NCBI GenBank assembly: GCA_903927605.1
Contig: CAIYNT010000050.1
Span: 1 to 6,871 of the forward strand
DNA: 6,871 nucleotides
Origin: an uncultured Holophagaceae bacterium
GTDB lineage: Bacteria; Acidobacteriota; Holophagae; Holophagales; Holophagaceae
Reading direction: 5' to 3'
Shown here piece by piece: positions 4,681 through 6,871 of the stretch. The position numbers and the translations under genes are program-made. Position 1 is the first letter of the stretch. Each line of letters begins with the position of its first letter. The notes beneath the pieces are model-generated. The model did not search any database. It was not told the DNA's origin and saw only the letters and a program-made list of their open reading frames with translations.

Positions 4681-5318
4681 GCCGCCTCCTGGTCAAGGCG
4701 CTGCGACAGGGTCCAGAGCAGGGCCAAAGCGAGGACCCAAAGGGCCAGACCGGTCCGGTCCCGGACCACCACGCGGGTCATCCAGTCTGTGCCGAGGCCC
4801 GGCAGGCCGAGCACCCGCTCCAGGACCAGGGTGGCAGTGAGCCAGACCGGCAGGCGGGCCGCGATCCAACGTCCCCATAGGCGCACCAGGATGGTCAAGC
4901 GCACCCGACGCACGGCGGACCCACCCCAGGCAAGGGGAAAGGGCCACTCTCCAGGCATGGCCTGGGCCAGCCACCGGGCCTCTCCGGGAAGGGCCGCCGC
5001 CAGAAACGCCAGCAACCAACCCCCGATTCCTGGAGGCCCCCAGGCGGCCGGCCAGAGGGCCAAAAGGAGCCCGGCCCAGAGCAGGTCCGGTGGCGCCTCC
5101 AGCAGGGCCAGGGAGCGCCGGTGGGCCAGGTCTGGGCCCCCGATCCAGGCCAGCAAGGGTGCCGATATGGCAAGAGCGGCCAGGGCCAGGAGCGTCGGCC
5201 CGAGCATCGCCCAGGGGAAGGCCGGTGGCAGGGCCTGCTTCCAGGTGGACCCTGGCAACCCCAGAGCCAGAGCGAGGCCGATGGCCCAGACCAGCCATCC
5301 CATGGCCGTGCGTTTCAT
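4677..5318 (-). CDS. ABC importer permease, DppB/OppB-like, short
   Basis: A 213-residue, strongly hydrophobic protein. The C-terminal section LVLERVLGLPGLGTDWMTRVVVRD (165-187, in parts LVLERVLGLPGLG and RVVVRD) matches the DppB/OppB pattern (E..F..PGLG....A...RD), followed by a last membrane helix (191-205). Membrane segments also lie near 6-22, 36-59, 78-93 and 99-111. DppB proteins are normally 300-340 residues and start with a conserved membrane helix and a large periplasmic loop; both are absent or unrecognisable here, and the EAA coupling loop (about 120-146) is degenerate. The ATG at 5318 overlaps the stop of the binding-protein gene by one base (TGATG). A GTG at 5330 is also in frame and would add four residues. 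Expected to form a heterodimeric channel with the downstream permease. Confidence 0.78.
   Translation of the reverse strand: MKRTAMGWLVWAIGLALALGLPGSTWKQALPPAFPWAMLGPTLLALAALAISAPLLAWIGGPDLAHRRSLALLEAPPDLLWAGLLLALWPAAWGPPGIGGWLLAFLAAALPGEARWLAQAMPGEWPFPLAWGGSAVRRVRLTILVRLWGRWIAARLPVWLTATLVLERVLGLPGLGTDWMTRVVVRDRTGLALWVLALALLWTLSQRLDQEAA
4685..4690 (-). promoter_or_regulatory. ribosome binding site of the DppC-like gene
   Basis: AGGAGG on the minus strand, four bases before ATG 4680 and inside the 3' end of the upstream permease gene. It allows independent initiation as well as coupling through the ATGA overlap. Confidence 0.75.
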
Positions 5319-6688
5319 CACTGAATCCACCGCCAGCCGGCAGCCCCCGGGGTGTGGAGATAGAGACCCATGGGGCTGGGCTCCACCACCAGATGCTTGT
5401 CCACCCAGATGACACTCTGGAAATCCAGCAGGGGCAGGGCCGCGGGATTCCGCGCCCAGACTGTCTGAAGGTCTTGCCAGGCGGGGTCGCCGGGGCGCTG
5501 GATCCGCGAGAGGAGGCCTGCCAGCTGTGGGTGGCTCCAGCCGGTGAAGTTCATGGGGCCACGGGGTTCCAGGTACTCCAACACCGCCCAGGGATGCGGG
5601 TCGAAGACCACCATGGAACAGGCCAGCTGGAAGTCGCTTTTCTGGAGGCGCTCGGTCAAGAGGCCCTGTTCCACGGGTGCGATCTGAAGATCGATGCCAT
5701 CCCTGCGGGCACGCTCCCGCAACGCCAGGAGCAGCTTCTCAAGGGATTCCTCCCCGGCCCCATAGAGCAGCCGCAGTGTCCCGCAGCCGGATGGAGGCGA
5801 TGGGCTCGCGTCGATGGATTGAGGCTTGAATCCGAGGGTCTCCGGCCACAGTCCCCGGCTGGGGCGGGCATTCTGACCCAGAAGCTGGGACGGGAAGGCA
5901 TCCTTCCGCCAGTGTTCCATCAGTCGGAGAGGTTCGACGCCGACGCGACTCCAGACCACCAGCTGGGCGTGCATGGGTTGAGTGACGAGGCGATGGGTGG
6001 AAGGCATCTCGGACTGGCGCCGGGTGGCCGGTGCCCCGATGCTGAGCCAGCCCTTCTGGAGGGCGGTCATGACGCCGGCGGAATCCGGCAGGAGACGGAA
6101 TCGGATGCCGTCGATGCGGGGTTTCAGGAAATGGTCCCGGCGGGTGAAGATCCAGGCTCCCGGCTCTTTGCGGAACGCGAAGGGACCGGATCCGCCCTCG
6201 GGGTGGTACTTCTGGGCGATGGGCACTCGGGCCAATTCCATCAACAGCCTTCCCGTGGGCCGTGGGGAGCGGATCCAGGGATGTTCCTGCTCACTTCCCA
6301 CTGCGGCGCCCTCGAGGATGGCCCGCTTGGTGGGGCTGGCCTTGGGATGTTGGAGCAGCTGCCGGAAGGTCCAGAGCACGTCTTCAGCGCTGACACGGCT
6401 GCCGTCCGGGTAGCGGGCATCGGGACGCAGGGAGAACAGGATCGTCCCATCCTTCCGCACCGTCCAGCGGTCGGCCAGACGGGGGACCAGTCGGCCATCG
6501 ACGGCGATGCCGACCAGGGCATCCCCAGCAAGGGATTGGAGGATCCACTGCTCGTAGCTGTCGCCCCGGATGAAGTCGAGGGGGCCGGGATCCCGGGCGA
6601 GGGATTCCTCCACCATCTGGGCGGACAGGGAAGTCTGGACGAGCGCGGCGGCAGCGACCAGGCAAAGGGCCAGCAACGGGTTGCGCAT
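5318..6688 (-). CDS. periplasmic substrate-binding protein, SBP family 5 (peptide/nickel type)
   Basis: A 456-residue protein, somewhat shorter than typical DppA/OppA (about 510-540). Residues 1-23 form a signal peptide (MR, hydrophobic core, SLSA before Q24); there is no lipobox cysteine, so it should be free in the periplasm. Family-5 landmarks are LVPRLADRWTV (67-77), FSLRPDARYPDGSRVSAEDV (85-104, the family signature), WTF following it, GSGPFAF (where family 5 has GTGPY), and a C-terminal DFQLACSMVVFDPHPW with MNFTGWSHPQLAGLL. Such proteins deliver di/oligopeptides, nickel or related ligands to a DppBC-type permease; the ligand cannot be read from sequence. ATG 6688 has only a weak GGA upstream. 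First gene of the minus-strand operon, divergent from the gene at 6800. Confidence 0.9.
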   Translation of the reverse strand: MRNPLLALCLVAAAALVQTSLSAQMVEESLARDPGPLDFIRGDSYEQWILQSLAGDALVGIAVDGRLVPRLADRWTVRKDGTILFSLRPDARYPDGSRVSAEDVLWTFRQLLQHPKASPTKRAILEGAAVGSEQEHPWIRSPRPTGRLLMELARVPIAQKYHPEGGSGPFAFRKEPGAWIFTRRDHFLKPRIDGIRFRLLPDSAGVMTALQKGWLSIGAPATRRQSEMPSTHRLVTQPMHAQLVVWSRVGVEPLRLMEHWRKDAFPSQLLGQNARPSRGLWPETLGFKPQSIDASPSPPSGCGTLRLLYGAGEESLEKLLLALRERARRDGIDLQIAPVEQGLLTERLQKSDFQLACSMVVFDPHPWAVLEYLEPRGPMNFTGWSHPQLAGLLSRIQRPGDPAWQDLQTVWARNPAALPLLDFQSVIWVDKHLVVEPSPMGLYLHTPGAAGWRWIQ

Positions 6689-6744
6689 AGAAGATCCGTG
6701 GATTTCCTTTAGGATGCACCGGTTTGTTCATACGAGAAAGATGA

Positions 6745-6760
6745 CTCCTGGCACCAGGAG
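6745..6760. promoter_or_regulatory. perfect palindrome in the divergent promoter region
   Basis: CTCCTGG (6745-6751) and CCAGGAG (6754-6760) form a perfect inverted repeat with a CA centre, midway between the divergent binding-protein gene and the gene at 6800. It could be a regulator site serving either gene or a small RNA hairpin. The position is suggestive but nothing identifies a regulator. Confidence 0.4.
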
Positions 6761-6787
6761 GTAATAGGTGTTGCTACTCTAATTTCC

Positions 6788-6793
6788 AGGAGG
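6788..6793 (+). promoter_or_regulatory. ribosome binding site of the partial gene
   Basis: AGGAGG, a perfect Shine-Dalgarno sequence, six bases before TTG 6800. This is the reason for calling a gene start here in spite of the non-ATG codon. Confidence 0.65.
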
Positions 6794-6799
6794 CCTTGG

Positions 6800-6871
6800 T
6801 TGGCTGATCTTTCACGCTCGAAGCTGTGGTGGTGGTGGCCCCTCATGGCCCGCCATCGGCGCACCCTCTAC
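6800..6871 (+). CDS. partial gene, N-terminus only (possible ABC-exporter-like membrane protein)
   Basis: Twenty-four codons are open from TTG 6800 to the window edge; the gene is cut by the end of the sequence. The start is supported by AGGAGG six bases upstream. The translation (MADLSRSKLWWWWPLMARHR, then RTLY) has a basic, Trp-rich segment of the type that precedes the first membrane helix in ABC exporters (PLMARHRRTLY resembles LxPyxrxhrrxL), but this is too short for a family call. Four TGG codons in a row (6827-6838) form a small triplet repeat. ATG 6845 in the same frame is an alternative start, with GGTGG upstream. Divergent from the binding-protein operon. Confidence 0.5.
   Translation, partial: MADLSRSKLWWWWPLMARHRRTLY

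Noticed and set aside
3831..4880. A 349-codon open frame on the plus strand
   Set aside because: It begins inside the ACAAAG repeat and runs antisense to the DppC-like permease; low-complexity Arg/Gly/Pro translation.
5090..6712. A 540-codon open frame on the plus strand
   Set aside because: It lies antisense to the binding-protein gene and part of a permease gene, both with clear family motifs; its translation is Gly/Pro/Arg-rich with no recognisable domain. Long antisense frames are common in GC-rich DNA.
1..6871. CRISPR array, tRNA or rRNA genes
   Set aside because: No regularly spaced long direct repeats and no tRNA arms or rRNA-like segments were seen on either strand.

Overview
The window is GC-rich, densely coding bacterial DNA, apparently chromosomal, with seven complete genes and the first codons of an eighth. 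Gene content (type I FabI, 1-Cys/2-Cys Bcp peroxiredoxin, family-5 solute-binding protein, chromosomal-type CcdAB) is that of a Gram-negative, free-living soil or sediment bacterium. The overall look (GC-rich, many GTG/TTG starts, short ACAGGATT and ACAAAG intergenic repeats) would suit Acidobacteriota/Holophagae or a neighbouring phylum. That assignment is an inference from style, not from a marker gene.

Layout. (1) 145-1221, minus: a secreted or periplasmic TPR-repeat protein. (2) 1306-1924, plus: a compact ccdA-ccdB toxin-antitoxin operon with a near-consensus sigma-70 promoter embedded in repeats that look like its own operator; antitoxin and toxin overlap by one base. (3) 1922-2122: a ~200-bp, hairpin-rich, non-coding element with imperfect terminal inverted repeats (12/14) flanked by TA dinucleotides, read here as a MITE with IS630/Tc1-mariner-like ends. 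It sits exactly in the stop codon of ccdB and restores that stop codon. (4) 2221-3000, plus: fabI, enoyl-ACP reductase of fatty acid synthesis. (5) 3103-3576, minus: bcp peroxiredoxin, convergent with fabI. (6) 3577-3975: a ~400-bp gene-free gap holding an ACAAAG-type inverted repeat. (7) 3976-6688, minus: a three-gene, translationally coupled operon encoding a periplasmic peptide/nickel-type binding protein and two strikingly short permeases, with no ATPase gene beside them. (8) 6800-6871, plus: the beginning of a divergent gene (TTG start, perfect Shine-Dalgarno), possibly a membrane protein such as an ABC exporter.

The genes do not form one pathway. fabI and bcp are housekeeping genes, ccdAB is a small selfish or stress module, and the ABC operon is a nutrient importer whose motor must be encoded elsewhere. 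The observations most worth following up are the TA-flanked structured element at the ccdB stop codon, the ccd promoter-operator architecture, and the miniaturised, ATPase-less importer operon. No clearly new defence or RNA-guided system was seen.
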